Notes under the pieces: generated by a model
Database searches by the model: none
Told to the model about the DNA's origin: nothing
The model's input: the letters and a program-made list of their open reading frames with translations, nothing else
Translations under genes and position numbers: made by a program
Shown here: positions 17,809-27,503 of the stretch, piece after piece
How the letters are laid out: each line of letters opens with the position of its first letter
Numbering within the stretch: position 1 is the first letter of the stretch
DNA from: DASTFP01 sp963744345
Lineage (GTDB): Bacteria > Verrucomicrobiota > Verrucomicrobiia > Chthoniobacterales > Terrimicrobiaceae
NCBI GenBank assembly: GCA_963744345.1
Contig: CAVUTD010000019.1
Span: 1 to 64,000, forward strand
Direction of reading: 5' to 3'
Length of the DNA stretch: 64,000 bases

Positions 17809-19080
17809 GTGAATGTCGAAGTTCTTAATACTGGCACCGAGTTGCTGCTTGGCAGCGTGACTAATAGTCATCTGGCCTATTTTGGTCAGGAACTCTTCGA
17901 GCTGGGTCTTCGAATCGAAAGACAGTCCACTCTTCCCGACGGAGCGGCGATCCGCGATGGCTTGCTGGATGCCCTTCCTCGCTGCGAAATCCTTTTGGTC
18001 ACGGGAGGCCTCGGACCCACCACTGATGATGTCACGCGCGAAATCGCTGCGGAGCTGCTGGGTCTTCGCTTAATAATGAACGAAGCCGTTGCCGAAGCGA
18101 TCCGTCAACGACTAGCCCGCCGAAACATTGCTCTACGCCAACGCATGCTGCGTCAGGCCATGGTGCCTGAAGGGGCCACCGTCCTTCCGAATGCTCACGG
18201 CACCGCCCCTGGACTTTACATTCCTCCCATTTTGACTCTCTCACTTTCCACTCCGCATATCTTCCTTTTGCCCGGGCCACCGCGTGAATTGAAGCCGATG
18301 TTTGAAACACAGGTTCGACCTCTGCTTCAACATATTCGCGGAGATCTCACGCAGAGAGAATTCCGCAACTATCACATCGTTGGTTTAGGCGAAAGCGCTG
18401 TTGAGGAACTTATTGGCTTGGAACTCACCTTGCGTGGAGATATCGAAGTTGGTTATTGCGCTCGACCGAACGAAGTCGACTTTCGTCTGATTGCCTCGCC
18501 TTCTGTGCTCAAGCAGGTTGAGCCGCACGTGTTCCAAGCTCTAGGGACACATATTGTCTCAACGAAGGGCGATCTCATTGAAGAGGTCGTTGTCCGCCGT
18601 CTCGCGGAGTTGAAGAAAACTCTTGCCGTCGCTGAATCCTGCACCGGAGGTTTGCTCGCCAATCGTATTACAAACGTGCCTGGTGCTTCCGTTGTCTTTC
18701 TTGAGGGCTTTGTCACCTATTCGAATAACGCCAAAATGCGCAGCGTCGATGTGCCTGCGACGCTTATCGCCTCCCATGGAGCCGTGAGCGACCCCGTCGC
18801 ACGGGCTATGGCTGAGGGAGCACTAGCCAGGGCAGAAGCGAGCTTTGGCATCGGTATTACCGGCGTCGCAGGTCCCTCTGGCGGAACGCCGGAGAAACCC
18901 GCCGGTACTGTTTTCGTTGCCTTAGCCGAGCGTGGGGCTCCAACGGAATGTCTAAAAGAGTTTTTCCCCACAGATCGGGTCACTTTTAAACAACTGGCCA
19001 GCCAAGCTGCTCTCGACATGCTAAGGGGGAGAATTATTCGAGAGGCCGTCCCGAGCCGCTTCCTCACTCGAAAGTCCTGA
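17809..19080 (+). CDS. cinA: CinA: competence/damage-inducible protein, nicotinamide-nucleotide amidase
   Basis: A 423-residue two-domain protein of full length. The N-terminal MoaB/MogA-like domain shows LNTGTELLLGSVTNSHL and TGGLGPTTDDVTREI (ADP-ribose pyrophosphatase activity in characterised relatives). The C-terminal domain has the NMN deamidase motifs AESCTGGLLANRIT and GITGVAGPSGGTPEKPAGTV. CinA recycles nicotinamide nucleotides and is linked to competence or damage responses in some bacteria. The start is GTG 17809; no strong ribosome binding site is visible and no better codon exists. Confidence 0.94.
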   Translation: MNVEVLNTGTELLLGSVTNSHLAYFGQELFELGLRIERQSTLPDGAAIRDGLLDALPRCEILLVTGGLGPTTDDVTREIAAELLGLRLIMNEAVAEAIRQRLARRNIALRQRMLRQAMVPEGATVLPNAHGTAPGLYIPPILTLSLSTPHIFLLPGPPRELKPMFETQVRPLLQHIRGDLTQREFRNYHIVGLGESAVEELIGLELTLRGDIEVGYCARPNEVDFRLIASPSVLKQVEPHVFQALGTHIVSTKGDLIEEVVVRRLAELKKTLAVAESCTGGLLANRITNVPGASVVFLEGFVTYSNNAKMRSVDVPATLIASHGAVSDPVARAMAEGALARAEASFGIGITGVAGPSGGTPEKPAGTVFVALAERGAPTECLKEFFPTDRVTFKQLASQAALDMLRGRIIREAVPSRFLTRKS

Positions 19081-19556
19081 AGGGGTCGTTGCTTAGCCTA
19101 AGCTTATAGAAGGGATAGCCCCCTGTGAGTAAACACGTGGAGCTGTCACAGCCTTAGACGCTTGGTGCGCAGGAGGCCAGCTATCCATAATGGAAACTCG
19201 TCTAAACAGATACCTCGGAACTTTATCCAATATGGAGCGAACGCTCAAAGTGCAATTCATCGGACCCCGCTTTAATTCCACACGCTTTTCCGATTGCGAG
19301 GATCGTTGTTCAGTCCGTTCCACCATCTCTGTCTGGAGCAGATGGTCGCAAAATAGCCGTGACTGTGGCATGGCATGACGATCGCCAAAGAGGGCTTTGC
19401 AGGAGTCGCGCCTTCAGCGCTGCCCTGTGTGGCGGATAGGTCCTGGGGGCGTTTCCCACGCTGGTATCAAAGCCGCGCCGTTGGCGCTAACACATACCGC
19501 GGCTCCAAACCTGGGCTTCCGCGCTTGCATCCGCCGCCTTACTTACGTTGGCAATC
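19081..19556 (+). other. Intergenic region between cinA and threonine aldolase, carrying a REP-like element
   Basis: This 476-bp region between convergent genes has no convincing gene. A 12-base palindromic-type stretch gcttagcctaagc occurs near 19092. The right half (19408-19487) carries a series of small GC hairpins described separately. No rho-independent terminator with a T tract was seen. Confidence 0.5.
19408..19487 (+). repeat. REP-like element made of small GC hairpins
   Basis: Two short self-complementary blocks, gcgccttcagcgc at 19408-19420 and gcgccgttggcgc at 19475-19487, flank a central tggg...ccca hairpin near 19444-19459. This layout resembles the multi-hairpin intergenic repeats I associate with Verrucomicrobia, Planctomycetes and Acidobacteria, often downstream of genes. 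The family assignment is from memory; only one copy is in the window. Confidence 0.5.
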
Positions 19557-20582
19557 TTAATTGCCTCTTGCGCTGGCAACGAAGGCCATGACATCCTGGT
19601 CTGAGGTGTGCCAGGACGTCATGAGACGCGCAGCACCGCCAATGAATTGATAGTACCTCCAGCCGGCTCGTTGCAGGCGGGCATGAATGTCACCGGAGAG
19701 AACCGCAAAGACCGCATTGGCCTCGACAGGACGCGCGATCTCAATTCCAGGAACCGTCCTCAGGTGATTGGCTAAGAGTCGGGCAGTTCTGTTGGCATTT
19801 TCTGCATTGCGTAACCAAACTCGATTCGGCAGACAGGCTGCCCAGGGCGCCGAGGAAAACCGCATCTTCGAAGCAAGCTGCCCAGCTTGCTTGCAGCGAT
19901 AGTCAAATTCGTTCGATAGCTCACGGTCAAAGAAGACGACCGCTTCGCTTAGACTGATACCAGGCTTGATCCCCCCAAAGCATACGACATCAATGCCCGC
20001 ACGCCAGGTCAACTCGGCTGGCGCGAGTTGAAGGGAGGCTGCCGCATTGGCGAAACGCGCCCCATCCATGTGCACACGCAAGCCATGGAAGCGCGCTAGG
20101 TCCGCGAGCGCCCGAATTTCCTGGCCGGAGTAGAGGCAACCGAGTTCCGTCGGTTGGGTAAGGCTGATTACTCGAGGTTTGGGATAGTGAATGTCCGACC
20201 TTCTCAGGATCATCTTTTCGATGCCGGAGCAGTCGAGTTTTCCGTCCGGCCCAGGCGCTACAAGAATCTTGGTGCCATTAGAAAAGAATTCCGGAGCGCC
20301 GCACTCATCGGTTTCTATATGCGAGGTTTCATGGCAAACCACACTGTGATAGCTGCGGCACATGGAAGCCAAGGCCAGAGAGTTCGCCGCCGTTCCATTG
20401 AAGACAAAGTAGACGTCACAATCCGTTTCGAAGATCTCACGAATCATATCCGCCGCGCGTGTGGTGTAAGCATCTTCTCCATAGGACGGGCAACAACCTT
20501 CGCTCGCTTCGAAAAGGGCGGCCAACGCTTCCGGGCAGAGCCCGGCGGTATTGTCGCTGGCAAAATCATAACGCAGTTTCAC
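19557..20582 (-). CDS. Low-specificity L-threonine aldolase family protein
   Basis: A 341-residue PLP enzyme of fold type I that splits threonine or related beta-hydroxy amino acids to glycine and an aldehyde. Landmarks: FASDNTAGLCPEAL at the N-terminus, the glycine-rich NGTAANSLAL, HMDGARFANA with the Asp that contacts the pyridine nitrogen, and CFGGIKPGIS with the Schiff-base lysine (usually FGGTKNG). The changed residues around the lysine suggest a variant substrate preference. It is convergent with cinA and its start lies about 135 bp from the divergent porin gene. Confidence 0.88.
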   Translation of the reverse strand: MKLRYDFASDNTAGLCPEALAALFEASEGCCPSYGEDAYTTRAADMIREIFETDCDVYFVFNGTAANSLALASMCRSYHSVVCHETSHIETDECGAPEFFSNGTKILVAPGPDGKLDCSGIEKMILRRSDIHYPKPRVISLTQPTELGCLYSGQEIRALADLARFHGLRVHMDGARFANAAASLQLAPAELTWRAGIDVVCFGGIKPGISLSEAVVFFDRELSNEFDYRCKQAGQLASKMRFSSAPWAACLPNRVWLRNAENANRTARLLANHLRTVPGIEIARPVEANAVFAVLSGDIHARLQRAGWRYYQFIGGAARLMTSWHTSDQDVMAFVASARGN

Positions 20583-20716
20583 AGTGGCGAAATACTCTCC
20601 AGGGGCTTAGAAAGCGTCAAGCCGGTGCAGGCGGCAGCCCTTGTTCTTTTCATAATGCAAAGATTATTGCCAAAATTCGCGCCTTATTTTCTGATTTGGG
20701 CACCAAAATCAAAGCC

Positions 20717-22125
20717 ATGAAGAATGTCCTCCGAGCCATAGCGGCTAGCACTGTCTTGGCGATCACGGCAGTGCGCGCAGCGGATACGTCTGCTATCTCG
20801 CACCCACATCCCCTCAGGGTACATGCCGATCCTGAGATCACCTGATTGGTGGAATAGCGGAGAACTTACCGGCGATTGGCTCGGTTTGCGAAACGTCCTC
20901 TATGAGGAGGGAGTGAGCTTCTTCTCCAATTACACCAACAACATCGCCGGCAACCCCGTCGGAGGGAAGAGCGCCGGCTTTACCTATTGCGACAATCTCG
21001 CTTTTGGGCTCGATCTTGACCTCGCCAAATTGATCGGCTGGAAAGGAGCTACCTTTACGGTGAGCGGCTTGAATCGGAACGGGAGCAGTCTTTCGGAGAA
21101 AAACATCGGCAACCAATTCACCGTCCAGCAGGTTTTTGGGGGTTCCGCGGTGATGTTCTACTCTCTTTATCTCGATCAGAAGCTTTGGGGAGACAAGATT
21201 TCCCTTAAGATTGGACGATTTGCGACGGGCGACGACTTTGCTTCATCACCAATTTATTGGCTCTACATGAATAATGGCATTGACGGCAATCCTCAGGCCT
21301 TGCCGGTCAACACACAGTTTTCAGCCTACCCTTGGGCTGTCTGGGCCGCGCGTCTGCGCGTTGAACCAACCCCCGAGCTCAATGCCATGCTTGGCATCTA
21401 TCAAGTGTCCGACCGCATATTCAACCGCAACTACCATGGCGTTGACTGGAGCATGCGCTCAAACGATAGCATTCTTCTCATTAGCCAATTGGGATGGGCC
21501 CCGGAGTTCTTTAAACGTCCTGTTCCAGCAAAGAGGACGGATTCCACAGGAGGAATGACCGCCAATGGAAAGTCGGTCACAATTAGCAACTCGGCGAAGC
21601 AAGTCGTGACGAGTTCGGAGTTGCGAGGTCTGTCAGGTCATTACTGGTTTGGCGCGTATTGGTCCCCATGGGATTTTCCTCAGTTTGGCAGCGCGGAAAC
21701 GGCGACAAATTCTTACGGCTTCTATTGGCATGCAGATCAAATGATCTTCCAGGAAGCGCCCGGGAGCGACCAAGGACTAACGATTTTGGTCTGCCCTGGT
21801 CTTCTCACCGCAGCAAAATATCGCAAAACTCCCGTTCCAAGTGAACGGCGGCCTTGCTTATAAAGGTCTCATCCCTGGCCGCCCCGACGACTACAGCTGT
21901 TTTGGAGTTGTCTATGGTAAATTCAGCCGCAACTTCGCCCGAACGGTCGCGGACTCCGGCGGCGGTTATCCGGATTACGAGCTTGTTTTCGAATGGAATT
22001 ACAAAGTGCAGCTAACGAGATTCGCGTTCGTCCAACCTGACCTTCAGTGGGTCATCAATCCTGGGGGCACTCATCGGATTCCGAACGCTCTCGTCCTGGG
22101 CGCTGAGATGGGTGTAATTTTCTGA
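20717..22125 (+). pseudogene. Carbohydrate-selective porin OprB family, frameshifted twice
   Basis: Outer-membrane beta-barrel porin for sugars. The first frame encodes a signal peptide (MKNVLRAIAASTVLAITAVRA). After HADPE the frame shifts near 20830 and resumes with WWNSGELTGDWLGLRNVL, the OprB N-terminal signature. The body runs to SDQGLT, then shifts near 21780 and continues FSPQQNIAKLPFQVNGGLAYKG to a C-terminal HRIPNALVLGAEMGVIF, ending in the Phe typical of outer-membrane barrels. Total length of about 465 residues is normal, so both shifts may be sequencing errors. Its neighbours do not identify its sugar. Confidence 0.85.
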
Positions 22126-22304
22126 AGTCTTAACCCCATCAACGATTTGCAAACTCGCTCGCACTCGCGGGCACTCGGCCTGGTTCAGTCCCCATCTGCA
22201 ATATTCTGACGCCTTTTGGTAGTCATCGGGGAGAGCAGCACTCAATGATTGATAGCGCCAGCGTCGGTCAATAAGATGGTCAGAATCAAAACCGACGCGG
22301 AACT

Positions 22305-23348
22305 ATGAATTATCGTGCACACCCAAGTCGCTATTCCGAGATGGCCTACAGATTTTGCGGACGCAGCGGACTCAAACTGCCGGCCTTATCGCTGGGTTTG
22401 TGGCATAACTTTGGAGACACGACCCCTCTCGACAAGCAAAGGGAGATTTTACGCACGGCTTTCGATCTGGGGATCACGCATTTCGACCTGGCGAATAATT
22501 ACGGTCCACCTCCAGGGAGTGCAGAGTCCAATTTTGGGAAATTGCTACGCGAGGACTTCGCGAGCTACCGCGACGAATTAATTATTTCCTCAAAGGCGGG
22601 ATGGGATATGTGGCCAGGACCCTATGGACAGGGTGGGGGTTCCCGGAAATACATGCTCGCGAGCCTCGATCAGAGCCTTCAGCGCATGGGCCTAGAATAT
22701 GTCGACATCTTTTACTCGCATCGCTTCGACCTTGACACCCCCTTGGAGGAAACGGCTTCCGCGCTGGCCAATGCTGTGCAGCAGGGGAAAGCTCTTTATG
22801 TCGGCATCTCTTCTTATTCACCAGGCAAAACGCGCGAAATGGCACGTCTGCTCAAGGAATCGAAGGTGCCTTGCTTGATCAATCAACCCTCCTACAACAT
22901 GCTTAATCGCTGGATCGAGACCGAACTGCTCGACACCTTGGAAAAGGAGGGCATCGGCTGCATCGCTTTTACTCCGCTTGCTCAGGGCCTTTTGACCAAC
23001 AAATACCTGCGTGGGATACCGGAGGATGCCCGCATAAAGCGTCCCGGCGGGGAATCGTTGATGGAAAGTCATCTCAGTGAGGAGAATTTGGCGCGGATCC
23101 GAGCGCTGGGCGAAATTGCAAGCCAGCGCGGCCAGAGTCTCGCGCAAATCGCGCTGGCGTGGGTATTGCGCGATTCCCGCGTCACCTCTGCGCTCATCGG
23201 CGCGAGTCGGGCCGAGCAGGTCCGGGAAAACGTTGCCGCGCTCAAGAATCTCGAGTTCTCCCAGACGGAACTCGAATCTATTGATGACTATGCCAGGGAG
23301 GGCGGCATTAATCTTTGGGAGCGCCCCGGTCAGGACCTGCGTCCTTAG
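22305..23348 (+). CDS. Aldo/keto reductase, YghZ-type (L-glyceraldehyde 3-phosphate reductase-like)
   Basis: A 347-residue NADPH-dependent TIM-barrel reductase. The start MNYRAHPSRY..MAYRFCGRSGLKLPAL and SLGLWHNFGD match the YghZ group. The catalytic tetrad is visible as D and Y in FDLANNYGPPPGSAE, K in ISSKAGW and H in YSHRFD. WPGPYGQGGGSRKY is the group-specific loop. Members reduce methylglyoxal and L-glyceraldehyde 3-phosphate, detoxifying aldehydes in the cytoplasm. A clear terminator follows at 23423. It stands alone on the plus strand, convergent with the complex II operon. Confidence 0.92.
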   Translation: MNYRAHPSRYSEMAYRFCGRSGLKLPALSLGLWHNFGDTTPLDKQREILRTAFDLGITHFDLANNYGPPPGSAESNFGKLLREDFASYRDELIISSKAGWDMWPGPYGQGGGSRKYMLASLDQSLQRMGLEYVDIFYSHRFDLDTPLEETASALANAVQQGKALYVGISSYSPGKTREMARLLKESKVPCLINQPSYNMLNRWIETELLDTLEKEGIGCIAFTPLAQGLLTNKYLRGIPEDARIKRPGGESLMESHLSEENLARIRALGEIASQRGQSLAQIALAWVLRDSRVTSALIGASRAEQVRENVAALKNLEFSQTELESIDDYAREGGINLWERPGQDLRP

Positions 23349-23422
23349 TTAAGTCATGAGCGCTTAGCGTGTGTGACGAGGAGTTCGGAAAGGGCAGCAC
23401 GTTCATCGGGAACCTCGGTCTA

Positions 23423-23450
23423 AGCATTCCCTATTTTGGAATGCTGTTTT
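23423..23450 (+). terminator. Rho-independent terminator of the aldo/keto reductase gene
   Basis: A perfect 8-bp stem (agcattcc / ggaatgct) with a 7-base loop ctatttt is followed by gtttt. It lies 75 bp after the stop codon on the same strand. Confidence 0.8.
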
Positions 23451-23515
23451 CAGCCAATGGCGGCGCTACGAATCTGTGGCTGGTTGCCAAGGTGACATCT
23501 TAGATCTACGGGAGG

Positions 23516-24013
23516 TTATTCCAAGGCGAAGTCAAACTTTTCCTCGGTCCGAGGCGTGAGCCCATGGCCCATGATGATCCGAGCGCACGTATTCCAATGA
23601 AGGAGCGCATCGTCGTTCTTGGGAGGGCGAAGCGTTTCAGCCTTTTCGAACCAATTCATCGCTTCACTGAGAAATTCGTAGGCATCATAATCAGCACCAG
23701 GGTGGCCTTGTTGCAGTCTCGCCTTGCCCTGCCGCTCGGAAATAATGCCCGCGTAATAGGCGTGCTCATAAGGATCGCGGATACGCGAGAGAACGTCCTG
23801 CGCCTGCTTGACGCCTACGGCGTAGCCTTCGCTAAAGCGGTCAGTGAGGGCAAGCAGCAGTGTGACCAACGCCTCCTGGTTATCCGGCTGGATGCTCAAT
23901 ACGTCCTGACAGATGCTTTCGGCCTCGGCTGGTTCGTTGAGCAAACGGTATCGTAAAGCCTTGTCCAATGCCGCCGGAATGGCTTCGTTGGAAAGTTTCT
24001 TGAGTTCAAACAT
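23516..24013 (-). CDS. TPR-like protein downstream of sdhB
   Basis: A 165-residue soluble protein with helical repeats: ALRYRLLNEPAEAESICQDV and LSIQPDNQEALVTLLLAL form one clear tetratricopeptide pair, and FLSEAMNWFEKAETLRPP another. No catalytic motif. It begins 12 bp after the sdhB stop, so it is very probably the last gene of the complex II operon. A role in assembly is possible but is only inferred from position. Confidence 0.78.
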   Translation of the reverse strand: MFELKKLSNEAIPAALDKALRYRLLNEPAEAESICQDVLSIQPDNQEALVTLLLALTDRFSEGYAVGVKQAQDVLSRIRDPYEHAYYAGIISERQGKARLQQGHPGADYDAYEFLSEAMNWFEKAETLRPPKNDDALLHWNTCARIIMGHGLTPRTEEKFDFALE

Positions 24014-24025
24014 ATCTTTGTCCTT

Positions 24026-24772
24026 TCAGCGGTTTCGTCGCAGGAGTTTTAGCAATCCTCCCAAGGGATCGTAAAACTCATCCACGACGCGTTCTTTCAG
24101 CGGAATAATCGCGTTATCAGTAATGGTGATGTTTTCAGGGCAGACCTTTGTGCAGCACTTCGTGATGTTGCAATAGCCAATCCCGCCAGCTTGCTTCAAT
24201 TCCATCAGCCGGTCTTCTGTGTCCAGCGGGTGCATTTCCAGAGCCGCGGCGAAAACGAAAAATCGCGGCCCGATGAATTCCTCATGCTTTTGATGGTCGC
24301 GCAGAACATGACAGACGTCCTGGCAAAGGAAGCATTCGATGCACTTGCGAAATTCCTGGACACGGTCAATGTCGGCCTGCCCCATCCGCCAGGTACCGTC
24401 CGGCGCATCGGGCGGACGCGGCTTGAACTTTTTGATCTTTTTCTTCACCCGATAGTTCCACGAAACGTCCGTCACCAAATCGCGAACACGTGGAAACGCC
24501 CTCATCGGCTCAATGGTGATCGGTTTGTCGACTGGCAACTCATCCAGCCGGGTCATGCACATCAATTTCGGCATCCCATTAATCTCCGCTGAGCAGGATC
24601 CGCATTTGCCAGCTTTGCAATTCCAGCGGCAAGCGAGATCATTAGCCTGTGTGGCTTGAATGGCGTGAACAGCATCGAGCACGACCATGCCTTCGGCGAT
24701 TTCGGTGATGTAATCCACAAAGCTTCCAGCTTTTGCGTCACCGCGCCAGATCTTAAAAACCGCTGTTTTCAC
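24026..24772 (-). CDS. sdhB: Succinate dehydrogenase iron-sulfur subunit
   Basis: A 248-residue electron-transfer subunit. The 2Fe-2S cluster ligands are Cys48, 52, 57, 60 and 72 in CRWNCKAGKCGSC and the later MC. The 4Fe-4S ligands start at CIECFLCQDVC (Cys144, 147, 150, 154) and the 3Fe-4S group lies in the CNITKCCTKVCPENI region. The length and the CRWNCKAGKC sequence resemble the Sdh1 type known from mycobacteria. The GTG start overlaps the sdhA stop as GTGA. Confidence 0.94.
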   Translation of the reverse strand: MKTAVFKIWRGDAKAGSFVDYITEIAEGMVVLDAVHAIQATQANDLACRWNCKAGKCGSCSAEINGMPKLMCMTRLDELPVDKPITIEPMRAFPRVRDLVTDVSWNYRVKKKIKKFKPRPPDAPDGTWRMGQADIDRVQEFRKCIECFLCQDVCHVLRDHQKHEEFIGPRFFVFAAALEMHPLDTEDRLMELKQAGGIGYCNITKCCTKVCPENITITDNAIIPLKERVVDEFYDPLGGLLKLLRRNR

Positions 24773-26595
24773 TGATTTTCCTCGATGACTCGCTTCAGAT
24801 CTTCGTGAATTTGCGGAAGCGGTTCGCGCCAGACGCGCATCGAGCCGTCTGTGTCCTTGCGCAGCACGATATTCGTCTTCCCGCCGGCTGCATCCTTCTT
24901 TGGGAAATCGTCTCGGAAATGTCCCCCTCGACTCTCCTTGCGTTCGAGAGCCGAGCGGGTAATTGCTTCGGAAACTGTGAGCAGATGTTTCAAATCAATC
25001 GCGGTGTGCCAGCCTGGATTGTATTCGCGGTGTCCATGGACCGCGACTTTCTCCGAGCGCTGCCGGAGTTTTTCCAAGCCTTCGAGTGCACGAAGCATTT
25101 CTTCTCCGCGCCGGACGATGCCAACGAGGCTTTGCATCATTTCCTGCAAATCGATTTGCACCTGGTAAGGTCCTTCCGTCGCGCCAACTGCTCTGGTGGC
25201 GCGATCGAATGGCTCCAGCGCCCTGCCGGCCGCTTCCTCAATTTGACTCTCGTCAATCTGACCTGCGTCGTGCCCGCTGGCAAAATTCGCAGCGAATTCG
25301 CCGGCCCGTTTCCCGAAGACGAGCAGATCGGATAGCGAATTGCCGCCGAGACGATTCGCCCCGTGCAATCCCGCGGCTACTTCGCCAGCCGCAAACAGTC
25401 CAGGCACGTTGGACATCTGAGTCTCGGCGTCTACGCGAACGCCGCCCATAATGTAGTGCGTCGTCGGGCCGACTTCCATCGGCTCCTTGGTAATGTCGAG
25501 ATTGGCCAACTGCATGAATTGATGATACATGCTCGGCAGCTTCTTTTTGATGTGTTCGGTCGCGTTTGGCAGTTTTTCCTTGATCCACGCGATGTCAAGA
25601 AATACGCCGCCGTGCGGGCTTCCGCGCCCCGCTTTGACCTCGTCGACGATGCAGCGCGAGACGTGGTCGCGGGTCAGAAGTTCGGGGGGGCGGCGGGCGT
25701 TTTTGTCCCCCTGCGTATAGCGCCAGCCTTCTTCAGGGTTGTCCGCCGTTTGCACTTTATAGGCTTCAGGAATATCTGCGAACATGAACCGCTCGCCCTC
25801 TTTGTTGCGCAAGACTCCGCCTTCTCCGCGCACGCCTTCAGTGACGAGAATGCCCATGACGCTTGGCGGCCAAACCATGCCGGTCGGATGAAATTGCACG
25901 AATTCCATGTCGATCAATTCCGCGCCTGCGTGATACGCAAGCGATTGGCCGTCACCGGTGTACTCCCAGGAATTGCTCGTGATTTTATAGGCGCGCCCAA
26001 TGCCGCCGGTGGCGAGCACGATTGCCTTGGCCTTGAAAACTTTGAATCGACCGCGCTCACGCTCGTAACCGAAGGCTCCAGCGACGCGTTCGCCATCCTT
26101 GAGCAACGTAATGATCGTATGCTCCATGTGGACTTCGATGCCTTGATGGATTCCATGGTCCTGGAGCGTGCGGATCATTTCCAGGCCAGTGCGGTCACCC
26201 ACATGGGCGAGTCGCGGATAGCGATGACCCCCGAAATTACGCTGAAGAATTCTTCCGTCCCCAGTGCGATCGAAAACGGCTCCCCAGGCTTCCAGTTCGC
26301 GGATGCAGCCGGGCGCTTCCTTTGCATGTAATTCAGCCATGCGCCAGTTGTTGACGTATTGGCCGCCACGCATCGTGTCAGCAAAGTGGACCTTCCAATT
26401 GTCGCGCTCATCTACGTTTGCCAAGGCCGCGGCGATGCCACCTTCGGCCATCACCGTGTGGGCCTTGCCCAGGAGCGACTTGCAAATTAAACCGACCTTG
26501 ACGCCAGCAACGGAGGCTTCAATGGCAGCTCGCAATCCCGCGCCGCCCGCGCCGACAATGAGCACGTCGTATTCGAGCGTTTCGTAGTTGACCAC
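24769..26595 (-). CDS. sdhA: Succinate dehydrogenase / fumarate reductase flavoprotein subunit
   Basis: A 608-residue FAD subunit that oxidises succinate to fumarate. The dinucleotide motif GAGGAGLRAAIEA is at residues 16-28, HTVMAEGGIAAAL carries the histidine that binds FAD covalently in the family, and VQFHPTGMVWPPS, TEGVRGEGGVLRN and HGANRLGGNSLSDLLVFG are substrate and FAD site segments. It lies between sdhC and sdhB in the order sdhC-sdhA-sdhB. The 5' end is 53 bp from the sdhC stop and the 3' end overlaps sdhB. Confidence 0.95.
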   Translation of the reverse strand: MVNYETLEYDVLIVGAGGAGLRAAIEASVAGVKVGLICKSLLGKAHTVMAEGGIAAALANVDERDNWKVHFADTMRGGQYVNNWRMAELHAKEAPGCIRELEAWGAVFDRTGDGRILQRNFGGHRYPRLAHVGDRTGLEMIRTLQDHGIHQGIEVHMEHTIITLLKDGERVAGAFGYERERGRFKVFKAKAIVLATGGIGRAYKITSNSWEYTGDGQSLAYHAGAELIDMEFVQFHPTGMVWPPSVMGILVTEGVRGEGGVLRNKEGERFMFADIPEAYKVQTADNPEEGWRYTQGDKNARRPPELLTRDHVSRCIVDEVKAGRGSPHGGVFLDIAWIKEKLPNATEHIKKKLPSMYHQFMQLANLDITKEPMEVGPTTHYIMGGVRVDAETQMSNVPGLFAAGEVAAGLHGANRLGGNSLSDLLVFGKRAGEFAANFASGHDAGQIDESQIEEAAGRALEPFDRATRAVGATEGPYQVQIDLQEMMQSLVGIVRRGEEMLRALEGLEKLRQRSEKVAVHGHREYNPGWHTAIDLKHLLTVSEAITRSALERKESRGGHFRDDFPKKDAAGGKTNIVLRKDTDGSMRVWREPLPQIHEDLKRVIEENQ

Positions 26596-26648
26596 AATTT
26601 ACCCAAGCCGTGCGGGTTGCAGCGCGTTACGGTTCAACGATTTCTCAC

Positions 26649-27461
26649 TTACAGAATTTTCCAATCCTGCCAGATCCCCATTGAGCAGAGACGCACGTAG
26701 AGGTCAGTGAATCCAACCCAGAATAAACTTAGCCATGCCCACAGCATGTGCCTGCGATTTAGACAGCTCACGCAAGCATAGGCTCTGGCGCAGGCCGGAG
26801 CTTTGGAAATCTCATCGCGAAAGCCACCGACCAAATGCCGCAAAGAATGACAACCACATGTGTAGCCACCGAGCAAAATAACGTTGAGGGTGAGCACAAT
26901 CGTTCCAATCCCAATTCCGAAGCGACTGGCGCCTGTCGCTTCCGTGAACCACATCGCTTTCCACGCGTCGTGCGCCAGAATCAGAATGAACAGGAGCGCT
27001 AAATAGAGAAAGTAGCGATGAAGGTTCTGCATGATCAGCGGGAAGGAATTCTCGCCCCAATATCCCTGTCGCGGTTCGCCCACGGTGCAGGCGGGCGGAT
27101 CGGCCCAAAATGCTTTGTAGTACGCGCCCCGGTAATAATAACAGGTGATCCGAAAACCGGCTGGTGCCCAAAGAATCAATAGGGCTGGCGAGAAGAGCAG
27201 CCAAGATGGCCATAGCTCAGGTTTCCGCCCAAATATTGCGTGCGGCGAGTTGCCGAAGATTTCCGGCGAATAAAGCGGTGAAAGGTAATGTGCGCCCTCT
27301 CCAGCGTGCCAATAGTGATTCCCCTGGAGTGCCGCCCACATGGAGTACACAAGGAAGGTTGAAAGACCCAGGAAGACGAACAACGGTTGCCCCCACCACA
27401 CATCACGCCGCATCGTCTCACCAAAGGACCGGCGGTTTACTGACACATTCGCGTAAGACAT
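26649..27461 (-). CDS. sdhC: Complex II membrane subunit, Sdh1-type with cysteine-rich C-terminus
   Basis: A 270-residue integral membrane protein with about five hydrophobic helices (around residues 27-45, 86-103, 149-165, 183-199, 238-253). Its length and the Cys202-x-Cys204-His205...His209 cluster, followed by Cys224, Cys230 and Cys233, resemble the SdhC of mycobacterial Sdh1, where a Rieske-type 2Fe-2S cluster sits in the membrane part. Ordinary diheme SdhC proteins are shorter and lack this pattern. ATG 27461 is preferred to a TTG at 27497, which would fall right beside the upstream palindrome. It anchors SdhAB and should pass electrons to quinone. Confidence 0.88.
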   Translation of the reverse strand: MSYANVSVNRRSFGETMRRDVWWGQPLFVFLGLSTFLVYSMWAALQGNHYWHAGEGAHYLSPLYSPEIFGNSPHAIFGRKPELWPSWLLFSPALLILWAPAGFRITCYYYRGAYYKAFWADPPACTVGEPRQGYWGENSFPLIMQNLHRYFLYLALLFILILAHDAWKAMWFTEATGASRFGIGIGTIVLTLNVILLGGYTCGCHSLRHLVGGFRDEISKAPACARAYACVSCLNRRHMLWAWLSLFWVGFTDLYVRLCSMGIWQDWKIL

Positions 27462-27503
27462 AGTGGCCGCGGAACTTTGAGCTGGTGAGAGCGGCAAGTA
27501 TAC

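Noticed and set aside
20154..20720. Open frame of 188 codons on the plus strand
   Set aside because: Antisense to the threonine aldolase gene, whose PLP-site motifs are clear.
25363..26331. Open frame of 322 codons on the plus strand
   Set aside because: It is wholly antisense to the strongly conserved sdhA gene and has no motif of its own.
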